From: an uncultured Collinsella sp.
Lineage (GTDB): Bacteria > Actinomycetota > Coriobacteriia > Coriobacteriales > Coriobacteriaceae
DNA length: 32,403 nt
Assembly (NCBI GenBank): GCA_905199225.1
Contig: CAJKFS010000027.1
Location: forward strand, 1-32,403
Direction of reading: 5' to 3'
Shown here: piece after piece, positions 14,504 through 22,574 of the stretch
Layout of the letters: each line of letters begins with the position of its first letter
Numbering within the stretch: the first letter of the stretch is position 1
Program-made: the position numbers and the translations under genes
Notes under the pieces: model-generated
The model's input: only the letters and a program-made list of their open reading frames with translations
Told to the model about the DNA's origin: nothing
Database searches by the model: none

Positions 14504-15688
14504 GTGGGCAAGGCTAAGGCTAAAGCGAAGAAAAAGACGACGGGGGCACGGGCTAAGCGTGACCGTCGTCGGAAACTCGCGACCGAAGCGCCCGTGTCTG
14601 CCGAGGAGTTGTTGGCGAGCGTACCGGGGCTCGATGCGCTGCAGGACGTTCCGGCGTTTGATGACCTGCCGGTCGATGAAGCCCAGCAGACTGCCTTTGA
14701 TGATTTCTGCGCACATGCCGAGGAGCCCGAGCAGATGCAGCTGGGTGCCGTTATTCGCCTGGATCGCGGGTTTCCGCTGGTGGCCACTGCCGACGACACC
14801 TTTCGCGCCGAGCATGCCGTGGGGTTTGCCAAGTCGCGCGGCGAGGACGAGGTCCTGCTGCCTGCCGTGGGCGACCGTGTGGCGGTGCGCCGCGCTCCCG
14901 GGCACGATATGGGCGTGATTGAGTGCGTGCTGCCGCGCCGTACGAGCTTTGAGCGTTGGCGCGGCCGTGCCCGCGGAGAGCGCCAGGTGCTCTGCTCCAA
15001 CGTGGATAGCGTGCTAATCGTGCAGGCGCTCGGTGCCGGCGAGGTACTGCTCGACCGCGTGGCGCGTTCGCTGGTGTTGGCGCTCGACTGCGATGCCGAG
15101 CCGGTGGTAGTGCTCACCAAAGCTGACCGTTGCGATGCCGAGGAGCTCGAGCGCGATCTGGACCGCGTGCGCCGCCTAGTGGGTCCGGACGTGCGCGTAA
15201 TCGTGACGTCCTCTGCCGAGGGCCGCGGCCTGGACGAGGTACGCGCCTGCGTGCCCGCCGGGAGCTGTGCCATGATTTTGGGCGAATCGGGTGCCGGCAA
15301 GTCGACGCTGCTCAATGCGCTGCTGGGCCACGATGCGTTGGCGACCGGCGGTGTGCGCGAACGCGACGACCAGGGCCGTCACACTACCGTCGCGCGCGTG
15401 ATGGTGGCGCTACCGGGCGACGCCGGCGTGATCGCCGATGCCCCGGGCCTACGCAGCCTACCGCTCGTGGGTCACGAGCGGGGTCTGGCGCGCGCCTTCC
15501 CCGAGATTGTCGAGGCATCGCGTGCGTGCCGGTTTGGCGATTGCACGCATACCCATGAGCCGGGTTGTGCCGTTCGCGAGGCCGAGGACGCCGGGCAGAT
15601 CGACAGCCTGCGTTTGGAAACGTTCCAAAACCTGGCGTCATCCATGCGCGTGAGTGCTCAAATGCTCGATCCCGATGTCCATCTGTAA
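14504..15688 (+). CDS. rsgA: ribosome small subunit-dependent GTPase
   Basis: Circularly permuted GTPase that helps mature the 30S ribosomal subunit. 394 residues, somewhat longer than the usual 300-350, owing to a lysine-rich N-terminal tail (residues 1-30) and an acidic linker before the OB-fold domain. The G motifs appear in the permuted order: G4 TKAD, G5 TSSAEG, then G1 GESGAGKST and G3 DAPGL. A C-terminal zinc site follows (CRFGDCTHTHEPGC). GTG 14504 has GGGAGG five bases upstream. It stands alone between a promoter made by a tandem duplication and a strong terminator. Confidence 0.93.
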   Translation: MGKAKAKAKKKTTGARAKRDRRRKLATEAPVSAEELLASVPGLDALQDVPAFDDLPVDEAQQTAFDDFCAHAEEPEQMQLGAVIRLDRGFPLVATADDTFRAEHAVGFAKSRGEDEVLLPAVGDRVAVRRAPGHDMGVIECVLPRRTSFERWRGRARGERQVLCSNVDSVLIVQALGAGEVLLDRVARSLVLALDCDAEPVVVLTKADRCDAEELERDLDRVRRLVGPDVRVIVTSSAEGRGLDEVRACVPAGSCAMILGESGAGKSTLLNALLGHDALATGGVRERDDQGRHTTVARVMVALPGDAGVIADAPGLRSLPLVGHERGLARAFPEIVEASRACRFGDCTHTHEPGCAVREAEDAGQIDSLRLETFQNLASSMRVSAQMLDPDVHL

Positions 15689-15705
15689 TTGATTTTTCCT
15701 ATGAC

Positions 15706-15740
15706 AGCCGTCTCCCAACTGTTCGGGAGACGGCTTTTTT
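15706..15740 (+). terminator. terminator after rsgA
   Basis: AGCCGTCTCCC (15706-15716) pairs with GGGAGACGGCT (15725-15735), 11 bp, followed by a run of T to 15740. Confidence 0.92.
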
Positions 15741-15770
15741 GCTGCGGAAAAGCCTCGAAACATGCAGTTT

Positions 15771-15843
15771 GCTGACGTACTGACCAAAACCTTGCCACGA
15801 GCTTGACGGGCTGGTCAGCTTTTGGTCAGCGATTGGTTTGACA
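15771..15843 (+). promoter_or_regulatory. repeat-rich upstream region of the Tad operon
   Basis: Several copies of the same core occur on both strands: CTGACCAAAA (15780-15789) is inverted as TTTTGGTCAG (15820-15829), and TGGTCAGC occurs twice in direct order (15812-15819, 15823-15830). A consensus -35, TTGACA, lies at 15838-15843, but no good -10 follows at 16-18 bases. A small hairpin, CGGGC-ATTC-GCCCG (15904-15917), sits just ahead of the cpaB ribosome binding site. The repeats look like binding sites of a regulator; which one is unknown. Confidence 0.35.
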
Positions 15844-15940
15844 TCGAAAACCAAAATCGCAATTGCGCCGCTTTGCACTCTGACCGCCCAGACAATGGTG
15901 GTACGGGCATTCGCCCGGCACTGCCATGAGAGGAGCGGCC

Positions 15941-16600
15941 GTGAACAAGAGCAAACGCATCGCCATCAGTCTGGTCGCGGGCGTGCTCGCTGCTCTGCTC
16001 TGCATGGTTTACGGCTCGTCGATCCGCTCGCAAGCCGAACAGGTCCAGGCTGAGACCTTGGCCAAGTACGGTGGCGATCGCGTCGAGGTATGCGTCGCGG
16101 CGCGCGATATCGATGTGGGCGAGACCCTCGATGAGACCAATGTCATAACCCAGGAATGGCTGACGAGCCTGTTGCCGCGTGACGCGGCGACCGAGCTGCG
16201 CCAGGTGCGCGGCGACGTGACGACTTCGCGTATTCCCAAAAACGCCGTGATCTGCAATGTCTACACCAAGGCCGAGAGTCACAAGCTCGAGGTGCCTAAG
16301 GGCAAGGTCGCCGTTTCGGTGGCGGTCGATGCCGAGCACTCGGTCGGCGGTGCTACGGGCGTGGGCAGCTACGTGGATGTGTATGTGCAAAAAGACGGCG
16401 TAACCGATCGGTTGTGCGGCGCGTACGTGATCGATACCAGTGAAGATTCCGGTGCCACGCGCGAGGGCAAGATCGAATGGGTGACGCTGGCGGCTGACCC
16501 CGAAGACGTCAAGGAACTGCTGGGGGCATCGGGCAAGGGAACGGTCAGCTTGACGATTCCCGCCACGGCGCGCGGCAAAAAGAGCGGAGGCGACGAGTGA
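15941..16600 (+). CDS. cpaB: Tad pilus assembly protein CpaB/RcpC-like (SAF domain)
   Basis: First gene of the Tad/Flp pilus operon. 219 residues: one N-terminal membrane anchor at about 8-25 (IAISLVAGVLAALLCMVYG), then a SAF domain (VEVCVAARDIDVGETLDETN) and the RcpC part (VPKGKVAVSVAVD and GSYVDVYV). In Gram-negative bacteria CpaB acts in the periplasm near the secretin; here there is no secretin, so it probably works on the outer face of the membrane. GTG 15941 has GAGAGGAG upstream; an ATG at 15926 overlaps that ribosome binding site and is less likely. Its stop overlaps the next start (GTGATGA). Confidence 0.82.
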   Translation: MNKSKRIAISLVAGVLAALLCMVYGSSIRSQAEQVQAETLAKYGGDRVEVCVAARDIDVGETLDETNVITQEWLTSLLPRDAATELRQVRGDVTTSRIPKNAVICNVYTKAESHKLEVPKGKVAVSVAVDAEHSVGGATGVGSYVDVYVQKDGVTDRLCGAYVIDTSEDSGATREGKIEWVTLAADPEDVKELLGASGKGTVSLTIPATARGKKSGGDE

Positions 16601-18249
16601 TGAAGGCGATCTGGCTTGCGTGCTGCGCGTGCGGCGATTACGAGCTGTTGCAGCGGGAAGTCGAGGGCCGTGATACGGGTGCACAGGTGCTTCGCGTGGG
16701 TGACCTGGACGGGCTGGTTTCCATGGCGCGGGCGTTTCCGTCGCGCCGCGGGGCTGCCATCATCGCGGCGTCTCTGTTTGATACCGAAGATGTGCGCAAG
16801 ACTGTTGCGCGCCTGACGGCCGAAGGCCGCGTGAGTCGCGTGGTCGTGTTGATAGAGGCACTCGATCCATCGGATATCGAGGGGCTGTTTCGCGCAGGGG
16901 CGACCGAGGTCATCGCTGCGCACAGTATATGCGGCAACGGGCGCGCGGGCGAGGGAGCGGTTGATTCCGATCGGTGCATGACGATTGAGCCCGATGCTTT
17001 TGTTGATAGGGAACCCGGGGCGCCTCGCGCTACAAGAGGCCCGCGTGTTGATGATTATGGAAAAGCGGAAGCCGAGCATGGTCGGCGCCCCCGGAACCCC
17101 CTTGTATACGATGACGCTGGAGAGCCGGCGCAGCATGCTGGCGACTCCCCGGCTGTAGATATGGGATACGTGCACGGCGTGAATCTGGCGGATGAACTCG
17201 ACGAAGTTGAGGGCTTTGCCGGGTGCGGCGAGTTGTCGCTGATGCAGCATGAGCAGATTGCACAGAACGAGCCTGCCTCGCAGACCGAACAAGCTGCCAT
17301 GCCGGCTTGGACGCAGCGTGTGGTTGCGGCGGGGGAGACGGGGACGCTGTCACCGACGCCCACCCCGCCGCCTCCGATGCCGCCGGCAGACGCTGCCGCT
17401 CCGCAGCATCGAGCTCCGGTCATCTGCGCCATTTCGGGTTCGGGCGGTTGCGGCAAGTCGACGATCATTGCCACCATGGCACACACATCGTCGCTGTTGG
17501 GCTTGCGTGCCGCCGTGCTCGACCTGGACCTGATGTTTGGAAACCTTTACGACTTGTTAGGCGTCGATGCTCCGCGCGATATGGCGGCACTTATCGAGCC
17601 GTCGGCGGCGGGCGCGCTCACCGAGCCGGATATCGTAGCCACATCGATGCGCGTGGCGCCAGGCGTTACGCTCTGGGGTCCCGTCGCGGCGCCCGAGCAA
17701 GCCGAGCTCATGGCACGTCCGGTGGAGCTGCTGCTCGATGTCCTGCGTCGCGAATCCGACGTGGTCTTTATCGATACCTCGGTCTTTTGGGGCGATGCCG
17801 TGGCGGCTGCGGTGGCGGCGAGCGACCGCTGCCTGGTCGTTGGCGATGCGGCGGTATCGTCCGCGACATCGGCGTCGCGCGTCATTGAACTGGCAAGTCG
17901 AGTAGGTGTGCCGCGCACGCGCATGAGCGCCGTGTTCAACCGGTTCGGTGCGCGCGGGGCAGACGAGGACGTCGCCATGCGCTTTGAGATTGCCTGTGCG
18001 TTGAGCTCCAAGATTCGTATCGCCGATGGCGGGCAGGATCTCGCCGCGCTCATGGCGTTTGGGCGCGCTGACGAGGCAGTGGGGCAGACCAGCGCTTTTG
18101 CGACCAGCGTGCGCGAGGCCACGCGCGAGATGCTCGTGGAACTGGGGTGCGCCGTCGGCCCTTGGAGCGATACGGTCGCCGACCGTGCAACGCGTACCGA
18201 GCGCCCGCGTATCCGCCTTCCCTGGTCGCGCGAGGGTGATCAGCGATGA
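16600..18249 (+). CDS. tadZ: TadZ/CpaE-like pilus localisation ATPase
   Basis: MinD/ParA-like ATPase that places the Tad machinery in the cell. 549 residues. Residues 1-115 resemble the receiver-like N-terminal domain of TadZ. A long hydrophilic linker (about 120-270), rich in Glu, Ala and then Pro (TPTPPPPMPPADAAAP), is unusually extended. The ATPase domain begins ICAISGSGGCGKST (deviant Walker A), followed by VLDLDLMFGNLYDLLG and VVFIDTSVFWGDAV (Walker B region). ATG 16600 overlaps the cpaB stop by one base; translation is likely coupled. The ATPase part is clear; the N-terminal assignment is inferred. Confidence 0.82.
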   Translation: MKAIWLACCACGDYELLQREVEGRDTGAQVLRVGDLDGLVSMARAFPSRRGAAIIAASLFDTEDVRKTVARLTAEGRVSRVVVLIEALDPSDIEGLFRAGATEVIAAHSICGNGRAGEGAVDSDRCMTIEPDAFVDREPGAPRATRGPRVDDYGKAEAEHGRRPRNPLVYDDAGEPAQHAGDSPAVDMGYVHGVNLADELDEVEGFAGCGELSLMQHEQIAQNEPASQTEQAAMPAWTQRVVAAGETGTLSPTPTPPPPMPPADAAAPQHRAPVICAISGSGGCGKSTIIATMAHTSSLLGLRAAVLDLDLMFGNLYDLLGVDAPRDMAALIEPSAAGALTEPDIVATSMRVAPGVTLWGPVAAPEQAELMARPVELLLDVLRRESDVVFIDTSVFWGDAVAAAVAASDRCLVVGDAAVSSATSASRVIELASRVGVPRTRMSAVFNRFGARGADEDVAMRFEIACALSSKIRIADGGQDLAALMAFGRADEAVGQTSAFATSVREATREMLVELGCAVGPWSDTVADRATRTERPRIRLPWSREGDQR

Positions 18250-19574
18250 GCCTGCAAACAAGGATTAAGGCTGCCGGCGCTGCAGCGGCGGCAGCGCCTG
18301 TAGATGCGGGGCGTCGCCGCGCGGTGAAACGACGCACCAAGCGCGCCGTGATGGACCGCATGGGTTACGACGAAGTGGCGCGTATCAGCGCCTATATCGA
18401 CCCGGCACTTGCCCGCTCGGAATTGCGTCCCGCGGTGGAGGCGGCGCTCAATGTTGAGGAGCCGACCGATCTCGCGACGCCCGAGCGCGAGACCATCATC
18501 GACGAGATTTTGGATGACGTGGTGGGCCTGGGGCCGTTGCAGCCGCTCATCGAGGACGACACCGTTACCGAGATCATGATCAACGGCTGCCGCTCGGCTT
18601 TCTTTGAACGCGGCGGCGTCTTGCACCCCATCGAGCATGCGTTTGAGGATGATGAGCAGATCCGTGTGCTTATCGACCGCATCATCTCGCCACTTGGCCG
18701 CCGTATCGACGAGCGCAGCCCCATCGTCAACGCCCGCCTCAAAACGGGCTATCGCGTCAACGCGGTGATTCCGCCTGTGGCGATTGACGGACCGATTCTC
18801 ACCATCCGAAAGTTCTCGGACCGCATCTGCTCGCTGGACGAGCTTGTGGGGCTGGGGTCGCTGCCGCTTTGGTATGCGCAGCTGCTGTCGTGCGCGGTGT
18901 CGCTGCGACAGGACCTGGCGGTTGCGGGAGGCACGGGATCTGGCAAGACCACCCTGCTCAACGCGTTGTCATGCGAGATTTCCACTGGCGAGCGCATCGT
19001 GACGATCGAGGACTCTGCCGAGCTCAAGTTTGCGCATCATCCGCACGTGGTGCGCCTGGAGGCGCGCGAGGCTTCAATTGAGGGCGAGGGCGCGGTGACG
19101 ATCCGCGACCTGGTGACCAATGCCCTGCGCATGCGCCCCGACCGCATCGTGGTGGGCGAGGTGCGCGGTGCCGAGTGCTGTGACATGTTGCAGGCCATGA
19201 ACACGGGCCACGACGGGTCGCTCACCACACTTCATGCGGGTTCAGAACAGGAGACCGTGGTGCGTCTGACGTTGCTTGCACGTTATGGCATCGATCTGCC
19301 GAGCGAGCTCATCGAGGAGCAGATTGCCATGGCGCTCGACGGCATCGTGATGTCCGAGCGCCACGCCGATGGCAGGCGCTTCGTCTCCTCTTATTCGGGG
19401 GTGCGTCGCGCCGCGTCGGGCGGCGTAGAGCTCGAGCGCTATGTGACTTTCGATGCCGCCGAGCGCATCTGGACGCTTGACCGCGAGCCGCCGTTTATCG
19501 CAGAAGGCCTGCGGTCGGGGACGCTCACACAAGAGGAGGTGGACGAATGGAGGTCGCTGTGCCCCTCGTCGTAG
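18246..19574 (+). CDS. tadA: Tad pilus secretion ATPase TadA/CpaF
   Basis: Hexameric type II/IV secretion ATPase that drives Flp pilus assembly from the cytoplasm. 442 residues. An N-terminal helical region (1-70) is followed by the N2 domain (LGPLQPLIEDDTVTEIMING). Catalytic motifs: Walker A VAGGTGSGKTTLLNA, Asp box VTIEDSAEL, Walker B DRIVVGEVRGAE, and the His box GSLTTLHAG. The ATG overlaps the tadZ stop as ATGA, and the 3' end overlaps tadB by 28 bases. Confidence 0.95.
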   Translation: MSLQTRIKAAGAAAAAAPVDAGRRRAVKRRTKRAVMDRMGYDEVARISAYIDPALARSELRPAVEAALNVEEPTDLATPERETIIDEILDDVVGLGPLQPLIEDDTVTEIMINGCRSAFFERGGVLHPIEHAFEDDEQIRVLIDRIISPLGRRIDERSPIVNARLKTGYRVNAVIPPVAIDGPILTIRKFSDRICSLDELVGLGSLPLWYAQLLSCAVSLRQDLAVAGGTGSGKTTLLNALSCEISTGERIVTIEDSAELKFAHHPHVVRLEAREASIEGEGAVTIRDLVTNALRMRPDRIVVGEVRGAECCDMLQAMNTGHDGSLTTLHAGSEQETVVRLTLLARYGIDLPSELIEEQIAMALDGIVMSERHADGRRFVSSYSGVRRAASGGVELERYVTFDAAERIWTLDREPPFIAEGLRSGTLTQEEVDEWRSLCPSS

Positions 19575-20473
19575 GGGGTTTGGCAGGGTTTTCTGTTGCG
19601 ACGGCGTGCGGGGCGGAACCTCGTGTGCCGCAGGTGCCGCCGGCGGAGCTGGCGCGTCAGGCGCTCGAGACGGTGGCAGAGAGGCTGCCGCGTGAGCTGG
19701 TGGAAAACGATCTGCTGAAAAAGATCGCCCGTTCGTGGACATCGCTGGCTCCGGCGCATCGCCTTGGCCTCGTGATCGAAGATGCTTCGGGGCGTTTGGC
19801 GTTTCTGCTGCTATCGAGCGGTGTCTGCTGCGTTTTGCTAACGATGGTGTCGTTATCGCCCCTCGGATTTGCCTTGGGACTTGTTGCTCCGTTTGCCGTT
19901 GGCGCCGCTCGGGATGGCTTTGAGAGCCGGCGCGAGCAACACGATGCAGAAGAGGCCATGCCCGAGGCGTTTACCGCACTTTCCATGTCGCTTGCCTCGG
20001 GACATTCGCTGGCCCAGGGCATGCGCTTTGTGGGCGCTCATGCGCAAGAACCGGTGCATACCGAGTTTTTGCGGGTGGCGGCGGCAATCGATTGCGGCAT
20101 CTCGGCGACCGACGCGCTCGATGACTTGCTCGTGCGCATCGACGCTCCCGGCCTTTCGCTTGTGACCTTGGCGCTTAAGGTGTCTCAGCGCACCGGTGCT
20201 CCGCTTGCCGACTTACTGTCCGAGGCGTCGAGCATGGTGGGGGAGCGCATTGAGCTCAAGCGCCGCCTGGATGTCAAGACGTCGCAGGCTCGCATGTCTG
20301 CGCATATGGTCGCGGCGATGCCGGCGGGCATGTGCGCGGTGTTGGCGCTGCTTTCGGCAGATTTTCGTCGCGGTCTTGCGACGCCTGCCGGCGTGGGCGC
20401 TGTGGTGCTGGGTCTTGCCCTCAATGCCGTTGCCCTGGTGGTTATCCGACGCATTATGCGGGTGGAGCTATGA
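19547..20473 (+). CDS. tadB: Tad pilus inner-membrane platform protein TadB
   Basis: T2SF-domain membrane protein that forms the platform for pilus assembly with TadC. 308 residues. Two hydrophobic stretches at about 85-120 and two at about 255-300 flank the cytoplasmic GspF-like domain (MPEAFTALSMSLASGHSLAQ, then GAPLADLLSEASSMVGERIE). GAGGAGG lies just before ATG 19547, inside the end of tadA. The stop overlaps the start of tadC (ATGA). Confidence 0.88.
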   Translation: MEVAVPLVVGGLAGFSVATACGAEPRVPQVPPAELARQALETVAERLPRELVENDLLKKIARSWTSLAPAHRLGLVIEDASGRLAFLLLSSGVCCVLLTMVSLSPLGFALGLVAPFAVGAARDGFESRREQHDAEEAMPEAFTALSMSLASGHSLAQGMRFVGAHAQEPVHTEFLRVAAAIDCGISATDALDDLLVRIDAPGLSLVTLALKVSQRTGAPLADLLSEASSMVGERIELKRRLDVKTSQARMSAHMVAAMPAGMCAVLALLSADFRRGLATPAGVGAVVLGLALNAVALVVIRRIMRVEL

Positions 20474-21111
20474 GCGCTCCGGTTGCAGTTGCGGCTTGCC
20501 TGTGCGCCCTGAGTGTATTTGTCGCGACGGGTTTGGATCGGGCGGATGCACGCAAGATCGCAGGGGCCTGCAAGCGCGAGGCGGTGCTGGTCGCTGCCGC
20601 GGGTCGCTCAGTGGTCGATGCCCTGACCGCGCGAGTGAAGGGCGCGGTTGGAGTGGGCGGCCCGGCGCGAGTGTCGCTCGGCGAAGTGTCCGAGATGATC
20701 GATGTTGTGCGCTTGGGTCTTTCGGCCGGTCTTTCGTTTGATGCGGCGCTTGAGATTTTCTGCGCCAACCACCGGTCAGTGCTGGCTCTTCGCTTTGAGC
20801 GGGCCTGCATGGCGTGGAAGGTGGGCGTGGGCACGCGTGAGGACGAGTTGTTGGTCGCCGCGCGCGACCTGGACGTGCGAGCGCTCGAGACCTTTGCCAT
20901 CACGGTGGGGCAGGCGCTCGCCCTGGGTGCCCCACTTGCCGAGACGCTGGCCGCTCAAAGTCGCGAGATCCGTGCGGCTCATCGCGCTGCGGTCGAGCGC
21001 GAGATTGAGCGTGCGCCCGTCAAGCTGCTGATTCCCACCGGCACGCTCATCTTGCCGGCGTTGCTTCTGTCCATATTGGGCCCGCTGCTGGGAGCAGGCG
21101 GGATGATGTAG
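20470..21111 (+). CDS. tadC: Tad pilus inner-membrane platform protein TadC
   Basis: Second platform protein with a GspF-like domain. 213 residues, shorter than typical TadC proteins of about 290. N-terminal hydrophobic segment at 3-20, central domain (MIDVVRLGLSAGLSFDAALE, GQALALGAPLAETLAAQS), then two adjacent C-terminal hydrophobic segments in LLIPTGTLILPALLLSILGP. The start is the ATG overlapping the tadB stop; longer in-frame versions would lie within tadB. TadB and TadC probably act as a heterodimer. Confidence 0.85.
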   Translation: MSAPVAVAACLCALSVFVATGLDRADARKIAGACKREAVLVAAAGRSVVDALTARVKGAVGVGGPARVSLGEVSEMIDVVRLGLSAGLSFDAALEIFCANHRSVLALRFERACMAWKVGVGTREDELLVAARDLDVRALETFAITVGQALALGAPLAETLAAQSREIRAAHRAAVEREIERAPVKLLIPTGTLILPALLLSILGPLLGAGGMM

Positions 21112-21121
21112 GGAGGAATAC

Positions 21122-21355
21122 ATGAACACGATGACTGACGCTGCTGGCAAGGTCCAGGGCTGGGCGTTTTGCCGGGCGGCACATGTTCATCAACGCGCCA
21201 AGGAGCTACTGCAGGAGGAGAGTGCACAGGGTACCACCGAGTATGCCATCTTGGTCGGCGTGCTCGTGGTGATCGCGATTATCGCCATCGTCGCATTTAA
21301 GGGCAAGGTTAAAGAGCTATGGGATGCGATCAGCGAGGGCATCAACAGCCTGTAG
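21122..21355 (+). CDS. flp: Flp-type pilin
   Basis: Major pilin candidate. 77 residues: a 35-residue leader, a prepilin site ESA|QGTTEYAIL with the required Glu at +5 (E40), a single hydrophobic helix (AILVGVLVVIAIIAIVAF) and a short basic/acidic tail. The leader is longer than in most Flp proteins, but GGGAGG right before ATG 21122 supports this start. The residue before the cut is Ala instead of the usual Gly. It follows tadC by ten bases. Confidence 0.88.
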   Translation: MNTMTDAAGKVQGWAFCRAAHVHQRAKELLQEESAQGTTEYAILVGVLVVIAIIAIVAFKGKVKELWDAISEGINSL

Positions 21356-21375
21356 AGGGCGAGCGCCCCATCGGG

Positions 21376-21882
21376 GTGCTGCTGGTGTTTGCTTGCCTGA
21401 CCGTGGCGATAGCGGCGGTGCTTTGGGGGCTTAACGCCGCGCGGCAGCAGCGTCCTGGGGCCGCCTTCGATTCGGGCTCAGATTCGGCGGTGGCGTCTCA
21501 AAAAGATGAGATGCGAGATGCGGACGATTCGGATGTCGCTGTCACGGCGCAAACCTTTCTGCGGACGCTCGACAAGCGGTCTGGCACTGCGACGGATTCG
21601 CCTGAGGGCAACGCGATTGCGGTCCGGCTTGCATGGTCCGAGGACCGACCGATGACCGAAGCGGCGGCGGATATGCTGCGTGCCTATCGCGAGGTACCCA
21701 CGGCGCAACTTGCTCTGAGCGGCTATCTCGACATCAAGGGAAACGTGTGGGGCGCCATCGTGCGCGACGGACGCGGCTGGGTCGATATGGTGACAATTGC
21801 CGCGGATGCTGGCGATGCTTCGTGTCGTCTGCGCGCCGTGCGCCTGAGCCCGCAGGCAACGGACTCAAAGGAGGGATCGTGA
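21376..21882 (+). CDS. membrane-anchored protein of unknown function in the Tad operon
   Basis: 168 residues if started at GTG 21376. An N-terminal hydrophobic anchor (VLLVFACLTVAIAAVLWGL) is followed by an extracytoplasmic, Asp/Ser-rich linker and a small alpha/beta-looking domain (AQTFLRTLD, LSGYLDIKGNVWGAIVRDG, AGDASCRLRAVRL). No lipobox or prepilin motif. The frame is open from an ATG at 21319 inside the pilin gene, so the start is uncertain (GTG 21385 is also possible). Its place between two pilin genes suggests a pilus role, but I recognise no family. Confidence 0.6.
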   Translation: MLLVFACLTVAIAAVLWGLNAARQQRPGAAFDSGSDSAVASQKDEMRDADDSDVAVTAQTFLRTLDKRSGTATDSPEGNAIAVRLAWSEDRPMTEAAADMLRAYREVPTAQLALSGYLDIKGNVWGAIVRDGRGWVDMVTIAADAGDASCRLRAVRLSPQATDSKEGS

Positions 21883-21883
21883 A

Positions 21884-22102
21884 ATGCATGATGTCCTGCG
21901 TGAGGAATCTGCCCAGGCGACGGTTGAATACGCCATTGTCACGGTTGCGCTGTTATCGATCGTGCTGGCGATCGCGGGACTTTGGCGTGCCGGCACCGAT
22001 GGGCGCTTGGCGGCGCTGGTTGAGCGGGCGGCATCCCATAGCGTTGCCTCGACGTCGGTTATCGACGCCGCTGCGGCCGCTAAGGACATCGCGTTGTATT
22101 GA
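21884..22102 (+). CDS. second small Flp-like pilin or pseudopilin
   Basis: 72 residues: leader MHDVLREESA, prepilin site ESA|QATVEYAIV with Glu at +5 (E15), hydrophobic helix (IVTVALLSIVLAIAGLW), then a polar Ala-rich helical tail. GGAGGG lies ten bases before ATG 21884. It differs from the first pilin mainly in its longer tail and short leader, and could be a minor subunit. Its stop TGA overlaps the probable start of the next gene. Confidence 0.8.
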   Translation: MHDVLREESAQATVEYAIVTVALLSIVLAIAGLWRAGTDGRLAALVERAASHSVASTSVIDAAAAAKDIALY

Positions 22103-22574
22103 TGCCGCGCGCGAGGACCGGGCGCAGTCTACGGTCGAGGCCGCTTTTTTGCTGCCGACGTTTCTGACACTCATCCTTCTCGCGCTGCAACCGGTGTGCC
22201 TGCTCTATACGCGCGCGGTCATGGAGTCTGCCGCCGCCGAGACCGCGCGGCTCATGACCACGACGACGGCGGAGGACGACGATCTTAAGGAGTTCACCCG
22301 CCGCCGACTTGCCGCAGTGCCCAACGTTTCGATCTTTCATGCCGGCGGGCCGTTGTCGTGGGATATCGAGCTTGGCCGGGCCGGTGCGGGTGGCGCCTCG
22401 TCCGTGTCCGTTTCCGGCGAGGTCAAGCCGTTGCCTGTGATCGGTGCGTTTGCGCAGGCTATGGGTGGTACCGCCGAGGGCGGCTACGTTGAGCTCAAGG
22501 TCGATGTCTCGTATCAATCGCGTCCCGAATGGCTGGAGGGAGATTATGATTCGTGGATTGCTGCATGGGATTAA
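22098..22574 (+). CDS. TadE-like pseudopilin, probable ATT start
   Basis: Pseudopilin-like component: prepilin site DRA|QSTVEAAFLLP with Glu at +5, hydrophobic helix (FLLPTFLTLILLALQPVCLL), then a TadE-type soluble domain of about 115 residues (TRAVMESAAAETARLM). The start is difficult: the ATG at the junction (22102) is out of frame. ATT at 22098 is in frame, overlaps the previous stop (ATTGA), has AAGGA 11 bases upstream and yields a nine-residue leader like those of its neighbours. In-frame ATG 21999 or TTG 22044 lack ribosome binding sites and would add Arg-rich residues. A sequence error or frameshift here is the alternative. Confidence 0.7.
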   Translation: MDAAREDRAQSTVEAAFLLPTFLTLILLALQPVCLLYTRAVMESAAAETARLMTTTTAEDDDLKEFTRRRLAAVPNVSIFHAGGPLSWDIELGRAGAGGASSVSVSGEVKPLPVIGAFAQAMGGTAEGGYVELKVDVSYQSRPEWLEGDYDSWIAAWD

